Source: a virus. From it: DNA of 20,651 nt. The DNA is taken from the IMG/VR virus record IMGVR_UViG_3300009149_000362, positions 1 to 20,651 of that record, one strand, 5' to 3'. The notes beneath the pieces were generated by a model. The model did no database searches, was not told the DNA's origin, and saw nothing but the letters and a program-made list of their open reading frames with translations. Each line of letters starts with the position of its first letter. The first letter of the stretch is position 1. A program made the translations under genes and the position numbers. Below, piece after piece: positions 1-6,636 of this stretch.

Positions 1-711
1 CATTATTTGCATCACGTATTTTTCTGTAACAAGTTTCTTAACTTTAATTCCACCTGCAGAACCACTCTTTCCTTCTGAAAGTTTTGATAATCTCTTTTCA
101 TCTTTACCATTAAGCAATCTGAATTTTATTGTCATCTTCATAATTGGAAGAACTACATCATATTCTCCTACGTCATCTGGCTCAACTTCAAGAGTTTTTG
201 CCTTAAGTAAGTCAAGATTAATTGTTGGCGTGTGATTTTCTCCACAAGAAGGACAAGATATTTCTCCTGGAATATAGTCACTTCCAAGACCTGTCTTTCT
301 CATTTCAATAAGAAGAAAATTTCTGTCTCCAGAAAGCATGTCCTCTGGTCTAAGGTCCCTATCCATTACTGCTTTATCAAGAAGTACATCTAACACTCTA
401 CCAGATTTAATAAGTTCTGGAGAATAAAGAATATCATCTTCTTCAGCTGTAAGATACTTAATCGTTACACTCTTCTTTTTGTTTGGGTAAAAGACTCCGC
501 CAGAAGGTAATTCTACCTCTTCGGTTGGAACTTGAAATTCCATGTCTAAATACTGTTCTGGGATATTGTGTTCCGCAGCAACTTCTTTTGCCGTTTTTTC
601 TGCCCCTTCGTTATCAGAAACATTAACTCCGCCTTGTACGGGGATATTTGGGTTTTGTTTATTCTGATTCTTTTCAGAATTTCCACCCAACACTATTTGC
701 TCATCAGCCAT
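1..711 (-). CDS. T4 gp26-type baseplate hub protein (3' end cut by window edge)
   Basis: Reading leftward from an ATG at 709-711, the frame is open for 237 codons to the window edge, so the C-terminus is missing. The protein resembles the T4 baseplate hub family (PF12322 type). A disordered Asn/Gln-rich N-terminus (about residues 1-40) is followed by ELPSGGVFYP near residue 80, then TAEEDDIL, an SGDRNFLLIEMRKTG stretch, and a CPSCG zinc-type knuckle near residues 154-158. The order LPSxGxxYP, then TAEEE-like, then GDRN, then CPxC is typical of that family, which helps nucleate the central baseplate hub in the cytoplasm before tail assembly. It lies downstream of the HNH gene at 763-1620, which appears to have inserted between it and its former upstream neighbour. 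No Shine-Dalgarno sequence is visible; the leader is A/T-rich. The family call is from recalled motifs, not a search. Confidence 0.72.
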   Translation of the reverse strand, partial: MADEQIVLGGNSEKNQNKQNPNIPVQGGVNVSDNEGAEKTAKEVAAEHNIPEQYLDMEFQVPTEEVELPSGGVFYPNKKKSVTIKYLTAEEDDILYSPELIKSGRVLDVLLDKAVMDRDLRPEDMLSGDRNFLLIEMRKTGLGSDYIPGEISCPSCGENHTPTINLDLLKAKTLEVEPDDVGEYDVVLPIMKMTIKFRLLNGKDEKRLSKLSEGKSGSAGGIKVKKLVTEKYVMQIM

Positions 712-733
712 AATTTATTAGTTTTTAATTTCT

Positions 734-742
734 CATAAATAA
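734..742 (-). promoter_or_regulatory. AT-rich TTATTTATG box upstream of the baseplate gene
   Basis: On the coding strand this reads TTATTTATG, 22 bases before the ATG at 711. It is a variant of a TATTTATTA box that recurs ahead of several probable late genes in this window. A late-promoter role is an inference; chance matches are easy in DNA this AT-rich. Confidence 0.25.
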
Positions 743-762
743 TAAGTAATAAAAATTCTAAA

Positions 763-1620
763 TTAAAGTATCTTATTGGATTTTTTTAAATTTTCAAAAG
801 AATCAAGTGGTCTAAAATTAGTATAATGACTTAACTTTAAAACTTCCTCCTCTGTTTTTGCTGAAGAAATAGGTATTATATGGTCTATTTGCCATGTTAC
901 TTTAACCTTACTATATATACCATTATTATCCCAAGTCATCCAAGGTTCAAATTGACTTTCTAAATATTCTTTAAAATATTCTAATGAACATCCAAGTATT
1001 TCTTCTGATTTTTTAGATTTTATATATCCTAATTTTTTAATAGAATTTTTAACTAAACACCTTATATTACTACTAAGCTTAAAAAGAGGGTCTTCAATCT
1101 TTCTCTCTTTTACTCTATCGTTGATTTTACTTCTATTTAATTTTGCATATTTTTTTTGATATTCTTTTAAGTCATCTAAATTGTCTTTTCTATAACATTT
1201 ATGATACTCTTTAAGTTTTTCTACATTATCATCACGATATTGCTTTATTTTATCACTATTTTCATCACGATATTGTTTTTGACGCTTACTTATCTTATCT
1301 GAATTATCCAGTGCATATTTAGCAGCGTATTCTTTAGCTTTTCCTTTATTTTTTTCACGATATTCACATATCTTATCCGAATTATCCAATGCATATTTAG
1401 CAGCATATTCTTTAGCTTTCTCTCTATTACTTTCCCTATACAATTTCATATTCTCTTTATTTTTTTCTTTGAGAATACCCTTGTTTTTATCTCTATAAGA
1501 TTTAGCATATAATTTATCGCAATCTAAGCAATTTCCTTTTCTATTTCCAGTTTTTTTTATTAAATAAAACTCTTCTTCTCCTTTTTCATACTTACATTTA
1601 TTGCATATTTTCTTATTCAT
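763..1620 (-). CDS. Free-standing HNH homing-type endonuclease
   Basis: This 285-residue protein has three parts. The N-terminus carries two CxxC pairs (C6/C9 and C31/C34) that probably bind zinc. The middle (about residues 36-170) is a charged, helical linker with repeated YREKN / KEYAAKYALDNSDKI units. The C-terminus is an HNH nuclease core with WQIDHIIP (D246, H247), then TNFRPLDSFEN and KKSNK. HNH enzymes of this kind nick or cut phage DNA and spread their own genes. It sits alone between a coiled-coil gene and the baseplate gene, with about 50-60 bases of AT-rich DNA on each side, as expected for an intergenic homing insertion. A decayed relative lies at 2040-2338. All expected core residues are present, so it looks functional. 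Confidence 0.85.
   Translation of the reverse strand: MNKKICNKCKYEKGEEEFYLIKKTGNRKGNCLDCDKLYAKSYRDKNKGILKEKNKENMKLYRESNREKAKEYAAKYALDNSDKICEYREKNKGKAKEYAAKYALDNSDKISKRQKQYRDENSDKIKQYRDDNVEKLKEYHKCYRKDNLDDLKEYQKKYAKLNRSKINDRVKERKIEDPLFKLSSNIRCLVKNSIKKLGYIKSKKSEEILGCSLEYFKEYLESQFEPWMTWDNNGIYSKVKVTWQIDHIIPISSAKTEEEVLKLSHYTNFRPLDSFENLKKSNKIL
1291..1420 (-). repeat. 78-bp period direct repeat inside the HNH linker
   Basis: About 50 bases at 1291-1340 recur at 1369-1418 with about three mismatches, an offset of 78 bases or 26 codons. The repeat encodes two copies of KAKEYAAKYALDNSDKI in the helical linker between the zinc region and the HNH core. Because the offset is a multiple of three, the duplication lengthens the linker without breaking the frame. 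Confidence 0.7.
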
Positions 1621-1623
1621 ACC

Positions 1624-1631
1624 AATAAATA
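1624..1631 (-). promoter_or_regulatory. TATTTATT box just upstream of the HNH gene
   Basis: The coding strand reads CATATTTATTGGT immediately before the ATG at 1620. The core matches the recurring TATTTATTA box, but only three bases separate it from the start codon, so a promoter role would imply an almost leaderless transcript starting within the gene. Low confidence. Confidence 0.15.
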
Positions 1632-1683
1632 TGTTAAAAAAATAAAAAAACTAAACTAAATAAAAAAATTTTTTTTGTTTTCC

Positions 1684-2040
1684 TTAGGTTTGAGGAGATA
1701 TTTGAGAAGAAGTTTGTTGTTGAATAGAACTGTCAGTTTGCATTTGAGAAAATTTAACTGCATTTATTTGAGATTGTTTAGAAAGTTCAAGGTCCATCTT
1801 TGCTTTTTCTAATCTATCTTTTGTAAGCTTTGCCTGAGCAACTCTTGCATCCTTCATATCTCTTGGAAGATTTGAAACTCTTGCGTCAGCATCTCTATAC
1901 TTAAGTTCGTCTTCAAGAGACTTAACCCTTTCTTCTCCTGACTTAATCATATTTTGAGCTAATACCATTGGGTCTTCTTCACCTATTTCTTGCATTACTC
2001 TCGTAATTTCTTCTCTGATTATTTTTCTAATAGCTTCCAT
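1684..2040 (-). CDS. Small coiled-coil protein of unknown function
   Basis: A 118-residue, highly charged and probably all-helical protein. The first 18 residues (MEAIRKIIREEITRVMQE) form an amphipathic helix of a kind I associate with phage head or internal proteins. Residues about 35-95 look like a coiled coil, and the tail is Gln/Ser/Thr-rich. There is no signal peptide or membrane segment. The start codon overlaps the stop of the HNH remnant in a TAATG junction at 2038-2042, which suggests the remnant was inserted tightly against this gene and that translation may be coupled. The position between a probable internal head protein and a baseplate gene suggests a virion component, but no family is recognised. 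Confidence 0.7.
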   Translation of the reverse strand: MEAIRKIIREEITRVMQEIGEEDPMVLAQNMIKSGEERVKSLEDELKYRDADARVSNLPRDMKDARVAQAKLTKDRLEKAKMDLELSKQSQINAVKFSQMQTDSSIQQQTSSQISPQT

Positions 2041-2338
2041 TATTTCAATGTATTATTTGATTTTCGTATATTTTCCAAAGAACATAGAGGTCTAAGATTT
2101 TTATAATTATTTAAAGAAACTACTTCTTCTTTTGTTTTAGCTGATGAACTTGGGATTATATAGTCTATATGCCAAGTTCTCTCTACTCCTCTATATATAC
2201 CATGATTTTCCCAAGTCATCCAAGACTCAAAGTTACATTCCAAATAAGATTTAAAATCTTCTATAGAACAACCTACCTAAAAACAAAACCATCTAATGTT
2301 TTTTCTTTTCCACACTTATTACATTCTTTTAACTCCAT
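2040..2338 (-). pseudogene. Decayed HNH endonuclease (internal deletion and frameshift)
   Basis: Two pieces of one HNH gene lie next to each other in different frames. The 5' piece (2338 down to 2273) starts at ATG and encodes a 21-residue zinc-type start with CNKCGKEK, ending at TAG. The 3' piece (down to 2040) encodes VGCSIEDFKSYLE, then WMTWENHGIY, WHIDYIIP and NYKNLRPLCSLEN. It aligns along its whole length with the C-terminus of the intact HNH protein at 763-1620, which has LGCSLEYFKEYLE and WQIDHIIP. The roughly 180 residues between zinc region and core are gone. The key HNH histidine of DHIIP is tyrosine here, so the core would be inactive even if translated. The first codons overlap the end of the Vsr-like gene by 10 bases. 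Confidence 0.82.
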
Positions 2339-2781
2339 AATTCTAAAAACTTCTTCTTTTGCTCTTCATAATTATTATTCAAATCATATTCCCATAAAAC
2401 ATAAAAGCAATACCCATTACCTTTAGCTAATGTTGTTTTAAATTTATCATTCTTAACATTCCTAACCTGTATCTTATTTAATTCTTTTCCCTCATAAATC
2501 AATGGATTTGCATGCCAGTAATCTCCGTGAATTTCAACTATTAAATTCTTAGACGGTATATAAAAATCAAATATCTTATTTCCAAGAACCTTTTGACATT
2601 CACACTCAATCCCAAGTTCCTTCATCATATCACTAAATAGCTTTTCTGGAGCTGTCATCTTATTTGACATCTTCTTTGCCTGGGCCTTTAGTTTTTTTGT
2701 CTTATTAATCTTTGCAGCAGCTGGGTTTGCTTTCCTTTTGGCTCTTGCAAGTAATTTTCTATAGCTCGGTTTCTTTGCCAT
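2329..2781 (-). CDS. Vsr-like (PD-(D/E)XK/EDxHD type) endonuclease
   Basis: A 150-residue protein with a very basic Lys/Ala-rich N-terminus (about residues 1-40), likely for DNA binding, then a Vsr/DUF559-like nuclease fold. Visible motifs are TAPEKLFSDMMKELG, FDFYIPSKNLIVEIHGDYWHANP (catalytic Asp, then GDYWH like the Vsr GCFWH element) and a C-terminal NDKFKTTLAKGNGYCFYVLWEYD that matches the Vsr 'RD...L..G..V...WE' pattern. Vsr nicks at mismatches in bacteria; phage relatives of the EDxHD class are free-standing homing endonucleases. The ATG overlaps the stop of the upstream gene (TAATG at 2779-2783), so it is probably translated by coupling. It may be a homing enzyme or a DNA-processing enzyme; the sequence cannot decide. 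Confidence 0.78.
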   Translation of the reverse strand: MAKKPSYRKLLARAKRKANPAAAKINKTKKLKAQAKKMSNKMTAPEKLFSDMMKELGIECECQKVLGNKIFDFYIPSKNLIVEIHGDYWHANPLIYEGKELNKIQVRNVKNDKFKTTLAKGNGYCFYVLWEYDLNNNYEEQKKKFLELWS

Positions 2782-3602
2782 TAAGCAAATCCTAATCTTG
2801 GAAGAATCTTTGGAATAGTTGATAATGCTATCTCTCCAAGCTCTGTTCCTTTAACTGCAGTTAAAACTCCAGGACTTGCCAATCCACCTGCAAATAAAAT
2901 AGCAACACCACCCATAAATATAGCATTAGATGCTTTATGAAGTTGGTCTGGCGTAGCATTAGGCATAAATGGCTTTAACGCTTTCTCTATAAGTCCAACA
3001 TATTTGTGATTAAGTTTCTCCCCAGCCTTAGCAGCCTTTCCTCCCCATTTCTGAAGCCAAGCTGAATTCATTTTCTTTCCAGCCCATTCAGCTGCCTTTC
3101 CTCCATATTTCATAATAGCTGGAGCAGATACAGCTAAACTAAGAAGTCCAGCTTCGTTTAGTTCTCCATCTTCCATCGTATTCATAAATACACCTTCATC
3201 AAACGTAATCTCATTCATCATCCCTTCTTGTATTGGTTGAGCTCCTTGAGTTTGTGTCGCAGCTTTAGCGTCTTGATTATTGTTATCATAAACACCAGGA
3301 GCATCTAATACCCCATCCTTGTCTCCACCTGTTTTTGAGAAGTTACCCAAAAGAGCTGGTAGACCCTGAACAAGTTTAGCCATAGCTTGGTCCATGGTTA
3401 CATCAATGTTCTTACTTATTTTTTGGTCTCTCGCTGCAGTATCTTGAACAGCAGGTTTTGCTGCTGGCGCTGCAGGAGCAACTTGAGAAGGCTGTGTTGC
3501 CGCAGGAATTGTTTGACCCACTGGAGCCTCGTTAATTCTTGATTCAACTAAGGATTTCATTTTATCAAATGATTCCTCTATTATTTTTTTGTTTTTGGCC
3601 AT
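2781..3602 (-). CDS. Probable processed internal head (core or pilot) protein
   Basis: A 273-residue protein of no recognised family. Residues 1-25 form a charged helix; 26-60 are rich in Pro, Ala and Gln; 60-130 are polar; 155-273 are helical with two related GGKAA(E/K) segments near 167 and 187 and a hydrophobic, membrane-like stretch at about 228-250. Three sites fit the T4 prohead protease rule (I/L)-x-E followed by G or A: INE before A26, IQE before G127 and LNE before A151. This suggests cleavage during head maturation, as for T4 core and internal proteins. With the hydrophobic C-terminus, a core, internal or ejected protein is plausible. The start follows a TATTTATTA box; there is no clear Shine-Dalgarno sequence. 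Confidence 0.6.
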   Translation of the reverse strand: MAKNKKIIEESFDKMKSLVESRINEAPVGQTIPAATQPSQVAPAAPAAKPAVQDTAARDQKISKNIDVTMDQAMAKLVQGLPALLGNFSKTGGDKDGVLDAPGVYDNNNQDAKAATQTQGAQPIQEGMMNEITFDEGVFMNTMEDGELNEAGLLSLAVSAPAIMKYGGKAAEWAGKKMNSAWLQKWGGKAAKAGEKLNHKYVGLIEKALKPFMPNATPDQLHKASNAIFMGGVAILFAGGLASPGVLTAVKGTELGEIALSTIPKILPRLGFA

Positions 3603-3722
3603 AATTATCCCTTTATAATAAATATGAAATAAAAACCCTTTTTTTTAGATAAAAATAAGTTTTTTGAAAAAACCATAATATTTAGAACAAAGGGGCAAGC
3701 CTACAAAAAACCAAGCTTTACA
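3603..3722. promoter_or_regulatory. Divergent intergenic region
   Basis: These 120 bases separate the leftward gene starting at 3602 from the rightward gene starting at 3723, so promoters for both directions should lie here. Leftward, TATTTATTA (3616-3624) ends 13 bases before the ATG. A perfect inverted repeat, GTTTTTT-G-AAAAAAC, lies at 3659-3673. No convincing promoter for the rightward genes was identified. Confidence 0.5.
3616..3624 (-). promoter_or_regulatory. TATTTATTA late-promoter-like box
   Basis: An exact TATTTATTA on the coding strand, inside CATATTTATTATAAAG, 13 bases before the ATG at 3602. The same 9-mer occurs at comparable spacing before 13082 and 13438, and farther upstream of the plus-strand gene at 18502. 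Confidence 0.4.
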
Positions 3723-3893
3723 ATGGAATTAGACTACAATAATTTTGATGACGTATCAAAAGAATTAATCAAGGAATTAGCTAAAGAAAACGATAAATTC
3801 AATAAATTAATCGTTAAACTACAAACTGCTAAAAATTCCATGGACTCAAAATCTAAACTTAAAGTAACTCTTAAAGAAGAACTTAAAAAATAA
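3723..3893 (+). CDS. Small charged helical protein, unknown function
   Basis: A 56-codon reading frame from ATG at 3723 to TAA at 3891-3893. The product (starting MELDYNNFDDVSKELI) is Lys/Glu/Leu-rich with heptad-like leucines and is probably a short amphipathic or coiled-coil helix. It lies seven bases upstream of the tail-anchored coiled-coil gene at 3901 on the same strand, so the two form a small operon pointing against the surrounding genes. Codon usage (AAA, GAA, AAT) is like its neighbours and there is no long competing frame. No family is recognised. Confidence 0.6.
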   Translation: MELDYNNFDDVSKELIKELAKENDKFNKLIVKLQTAKNSMDSKSKLKVTLKEELKK

Positions 3894-3900
3894 TTTTAAC

Positions 3901-4308
3901 ATGTCAGAAAATCAAGATTACACATTTATAGTTCAACAATTAGAAAGAATGTCTACAAAGATGGATGAGATTTCTAAAGAGGTTCAACTTACAAATATAG
4001 AAATAGCTAAGCTTAATGGAATGAAGCACACTCTTAATGACTTCAAAACCTGGAAAGAGAATGTTGAAAGCGCTGTAAACGCAGAAGACCTTAGACTTAT
4101 GAAATCTGCTTTAACTGAAGTTCAAAAACATGCTGAAGATATGGATAAGGTTGAAAAAGATATTGAAAAGCTTAAAACAGGGAAGGAACAAGATAAAAAA
4201 GAAATTGATAAGCTTAAAACTTTTAAAACTCAAGTTGTTACATACGGAACAATTGCTACCTCTCTTTTTGCGTTAGCTCTTACTGTTCTTGGTTGGTATC
4301 TTTCTTAG
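3901..4308 (+). CDS. Tail-anchored coiled-coil membrane protein (holin/XhlA-like layout)
   Basis: A 135-residue protein with a long coiled coil (about residues 5-110, rich in Lys and Glu with heptad spacing) and one hydrophobic C-terminal segment (about 113-134, TIATSLFALALTVLGWYLS). There is no N-terminal signal, so the coiled coil should face the cytoplasm with the C-terminus in the inner membrane. XhlA-type phage lysis proteins share this layout but are usually shorter, so a lysis role is only a possibility. The gene ends in TAG, and its last 29 bases overlap the 3' end of the convergent RNase H gene. Confidence 0.7.
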   Translation: MSENQDYTFIVQQLERMSTKMDEISKEVQLTNIEIAKLNGMKHTLNDFKTWKENVESAVNAEDLRLMKSALTEVQKHAEDMDKVEKDIEKLKTGKEQDKKEIDKLKTFKTQVVTYGTIATSLFALALTVLGWYLS

Positions 4309-4759
4309 AAGCTTGTTTAGCCATACTATCAACAATTCTTATATACTTCGTAGTATTCCTCTTTACGTGAATTGGATTTACATTTAATCTATTTACAAGA
4401 TTAATTAACTTCTCCCAAGAATCCCTATTTTCAACTGGATTATTTTTACTGTTTAACCAGCCATTTTTAATCCACTTATCAAACCACCTATCTTTTAGGC
4501 AATTTATTACATAAGCACTATCTGAGTAAAGATTTATTGACTCAGAAGTATTTGATGCTGCGCTAAGAGCTTCTGCAGCTGCATTAATTTCCATCTCTTG
4601 ATTTGTCGTTCCTATTTTCCTTCCAGTTCCTTGCTTTACAATCTCACTGTCTTTCCCTGGTTTCTTTTCTAAAATAACAAATGCCCATCCGCCTATTCCT
4701 TCTGCAACTCCATCTTGTCTGGAATTCTCCTTGCACGCTCCGTCTGTATATATATTCAT
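4280..4759 (-). CDS. rnhA: Ribonuclease HI
   Basis: A 159-residue RNase HI, which cuts the RNA strand of RNA-DNA hybrids and would remove replication primers. The four acidic catalytic positions are visible: D6 (YTDGAC), E57 (NQEMEINAAAEAL), D80 (LYSDSAYV) and D144 (VDSMAKQA). The helper histidine that normally follows the VKGH motif is replaced by asparagine (VKRN, N135), which may slow the enzyme. Length and order of elements match the bacterial family. The start ATG overlaps the polymerase stop in an ATGA junction at 4756-4759, so it is probably co-translated with the polymerase. The 3' end overlaps the convergent gene at 4308. Confidence 0.93.
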   Translation of the reverse strand: MNIYTDGACKENSRQDGVAEGIGGWAFVILEKKPGKDSEIVKQGTGRKIGTTNQEMEINAAAEALSAASNTSESINLYSDSAYVINCLKDRWFDKWIKNGWLNSKNNPVENRDSWEKLINLVNRLNVNPIHVKRNTTKYIRIVDSMAKQASKKDTNQEQ

Positions 4760-6588
4760 TGTTTTTCTTCTATCTCTTTTTTACTTGTGTCTTTATCAAC
4801 TCTTACTATTCTTGTTCCTCTCTTAAAGTTTATGTAGCCTTTATTGTTTTTAGCGAATTCTGCTACATAAATTCCATTAGCCTGAAGCATAGGATATAAA
4901 TCTTTTGCAGTAGGGTCAAATGCTCTAAGAGTAGAAAAACTTATTCCATCCCCAACCTTCATTGTTAAATATTCTTTTCCAGTTCTTCCTTGAATCATTT
5001 TAAATGACTCAACAACAAATATGTAAAAATCATCATCATCGAAGTTAACTATTGTTTCCACTAATTTATCTCTCTTAGCTCTATCATTTACATCTTTCTT
5101 TATCTCAAGTATGTATTTAATCTTTTCAAGGTCAAAATTACAAACCTCTATAAAGTCCACTCTTTTTTCATTATCTGTTGTTGGAGGAAACTTTTTAATA
5201 TCATGTTTCACTGGTATGTCAAAAGCAGGGTCATTCATATCAAATAAAATAGTCTGATTTGCTACCTCTTTCTTTTTCTTTTTCATCTTCACAGCAAGAA
5301 GTTGCTCTCTCGAATCTCCCCAATCATCAAAAACACCAGCCTTAAGACATGCTGTAAAAGCAGTTTTATTAAACTTACTGAATGGAAGTCTCATAAATAC
5401 GCTCATACTTATTGTTTCAAGAATCTTCTTATCTTCCCCCTCTTTTACTTGAACACCTGCTACAAGAGAGCGCATCTCTTCGTGAGCAATTTCACCAAAC
5501 CCATTAATTCCAGAGAATCCCATAGATATTTCGTGGTCTCCTGTCATTGTCCATTCCCAACCAGATTTTCTTGATGGTCTTTTTATAACAATACCCTTAG
5601 ACATTGCAGATGCAATTGCAGAGGCAATCCAAATTTGTTGCTTTTCTTTTGTTCCAGACTTTGGGTGATTCAATAAAGCGGTATAAAACTCAGTAGGATA
5701 ATAATGCTTCAAATAAAGAGTCTGCATTGCCAAATATGAATATGAAAGCGAGTGAGACTTGTTAAATGAATATCCCAAATATTGAATTACCCAATCTTTA
5801 ATTTTATCCACCTCTCCTTTATCATACCCCTGAGCAGCTGCTCCTTCAAGGAACATATTCCAATACTGCTGGAAACCTAACCAATTCGGATTATTTAATT
5901 CACTCTCTGTTAGAGTTTCTCCTGCAGAATGCCTGGCAATAATCTTACTTGCCTTATCCATATACCTACGCAAGTTATCTCCCTTACCAAGACCCATACC
6001 ACCAATTCTATCGGCAATAAACATTAACTGTTCTTGGAATACAAGTACTCCGTTTGTTTCTCTTAATATTGGCTCAAGAGCTGGGTGAACTAAATCAATC
6101 TTTTCTGGATTGAACTTATTCATTATAAACTCTTCGTGAGCTCCAATTCCCATTGGTCCTGGTCTATATAATGCATTACAAGCTACAAGCTCTTCAAATT
6201 TCTCAACCTGCATTCCTCTAATAAGATTATTCATCCCACTACTCTCAAATTGGAATATACCGTGATTCATTCCAAGCCTAAGTTCAATGAAAAATTTTTC
6301 ATCTTCAAGGTCAACGTAATCTACTAATTCAGTTATATCTTTTCCTTTTGTTGTCTTTACAATTTCAATAGTTTCCTTAATAACGTTCAACGTCATTAAC
6401 TTCAATCTATCCAGCTTTAGAATTCCAATGGCAGACAAATCTTTACCAGACTTATCAGCTTCCTGAAATGCTGATACAACACTTCCGTTAGATGCAATTA
6501 CATTCGTTGGAACATAATCCCAAGATGGACCTGGAGTAATAACAACTCCCGCAGCATGTTGACCAACTCCTCTAATATTTCCATGCAA
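4756..6588 (-). CDS. dnaE: Family C DNA polymerase, C-terminal part (downstream of in-frame TAG)
   Basis: This frame continues the polymerase of 6634-8856 after one TAG codon. The first complete element is GVGQHAAGVVITPGP, the conserved DnaE segment after the palm, then the third catalytic Asp in ILKLDRLKLM (D60 counted from the TTG at 6586-6588, position 816 of the joined frame). Finger motifs follow (YRPGPMGIGAHEEF, VFQEQLM, YLGYSFNKSHSLSYS), then a helix-hairpin-helix-like region (SGINGFGEIA) and a C-terminal OB-like domain (about 510-600). The only start able to keep these motifs is a TTG; the first in-frame ATG falls after the catalytic Asp. This argues that the part is not made as an independent protein from a normal start. 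It ends at TGA overlapping the RNase H start. Product: replicative chain elongation. Confidence 0.85.
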   Translation of the reverse strand: MHGNIRGVGQHAAGVVITPGPSWDYVPTNVIASNGSVVSAFQEADKSGKDLSAIGILKLDRLKLMTLNVIKETIEIVKTTKGKDITELVDYVDLEDEKFFIELRLGMNHGIFQFESSGMNNLIRGMQVEKFEELVACNALYRPGPMGIGAHEEFIMNKFNPEKIDLVHPALEPILRETNGVLVFQEQLMFIADRIGGMGLGKGDNLRRYMDKASKIIARHSAGETLTESELNNPNWLGFQQYWNMFLEGAAAQGYDKGEVDKIKDWVIQYLGYSFNKSHSLSYSYLAMQTLYLKHYYPTEFYTALLNHPKSGTKEKQQIWIASAIASAMSKGIVIKRPSRKSGWEWTMTGDHEISMGFSGINGFGEIAHEEMRSLVAGVQVKEGEDKKILETISMSVFMRLPFSKFNKTAFTACLKAGVFDDWGDSREQLLAVKMKKKKKEVANQTILFDMNDPAFDIPVKHDIKKFPPTTDNEKRVDFIEVCNFDLEKIKYILEIKKDVNDRAKRDKLVETIVNFDDDDFYIFVVESFKMIQGRTGKEYLTMKVGDGISFSTLRAFDPTAKDLYPMLQANGIYVAEFAKNNKGYINFKRGTRIVRVDKDTSKKEIEEKQ

Positions 6589-6633
6589 CTTTAATGCTAC
6601 ATCAATTATCTCTTTATTCTTTGGGTCTCTAAT

Positions 6634-6636
6634 CTA
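6634..6636 (-). other. In-frame TAG interrupting the DNA polymerase
   Basis: On the coding strand the codons run ...ACT GAA AGG GTT GGA AGA TAG ATT AGA GAC CCA AAG... Frame and family alignment continue across the TAG: the 15 codons between it and the TTG at 6588 encode IRDPKNKEIIDVALK, directly followed by LHGNIRGVGQHAAG as in intact DnaE proteins. There is no inserted element, intein or frame change. Possible explanations are readthrough or suppression, a recent nonsense mutation, or a sequence error. Confidence 0.95.

Noticed and set aside
2169-2426. 85-codon frame on the plus strand
   Set aside because: It lies opposite the HNH remnant and Vsr-like gene and has no start signal or protein-like composition.
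3901-4308. Firm assignment as a holin
   Set aside because: One C-terminal membrane helix with a coiled coil fits several phage protein types, and no endolysin gene is adjacent.
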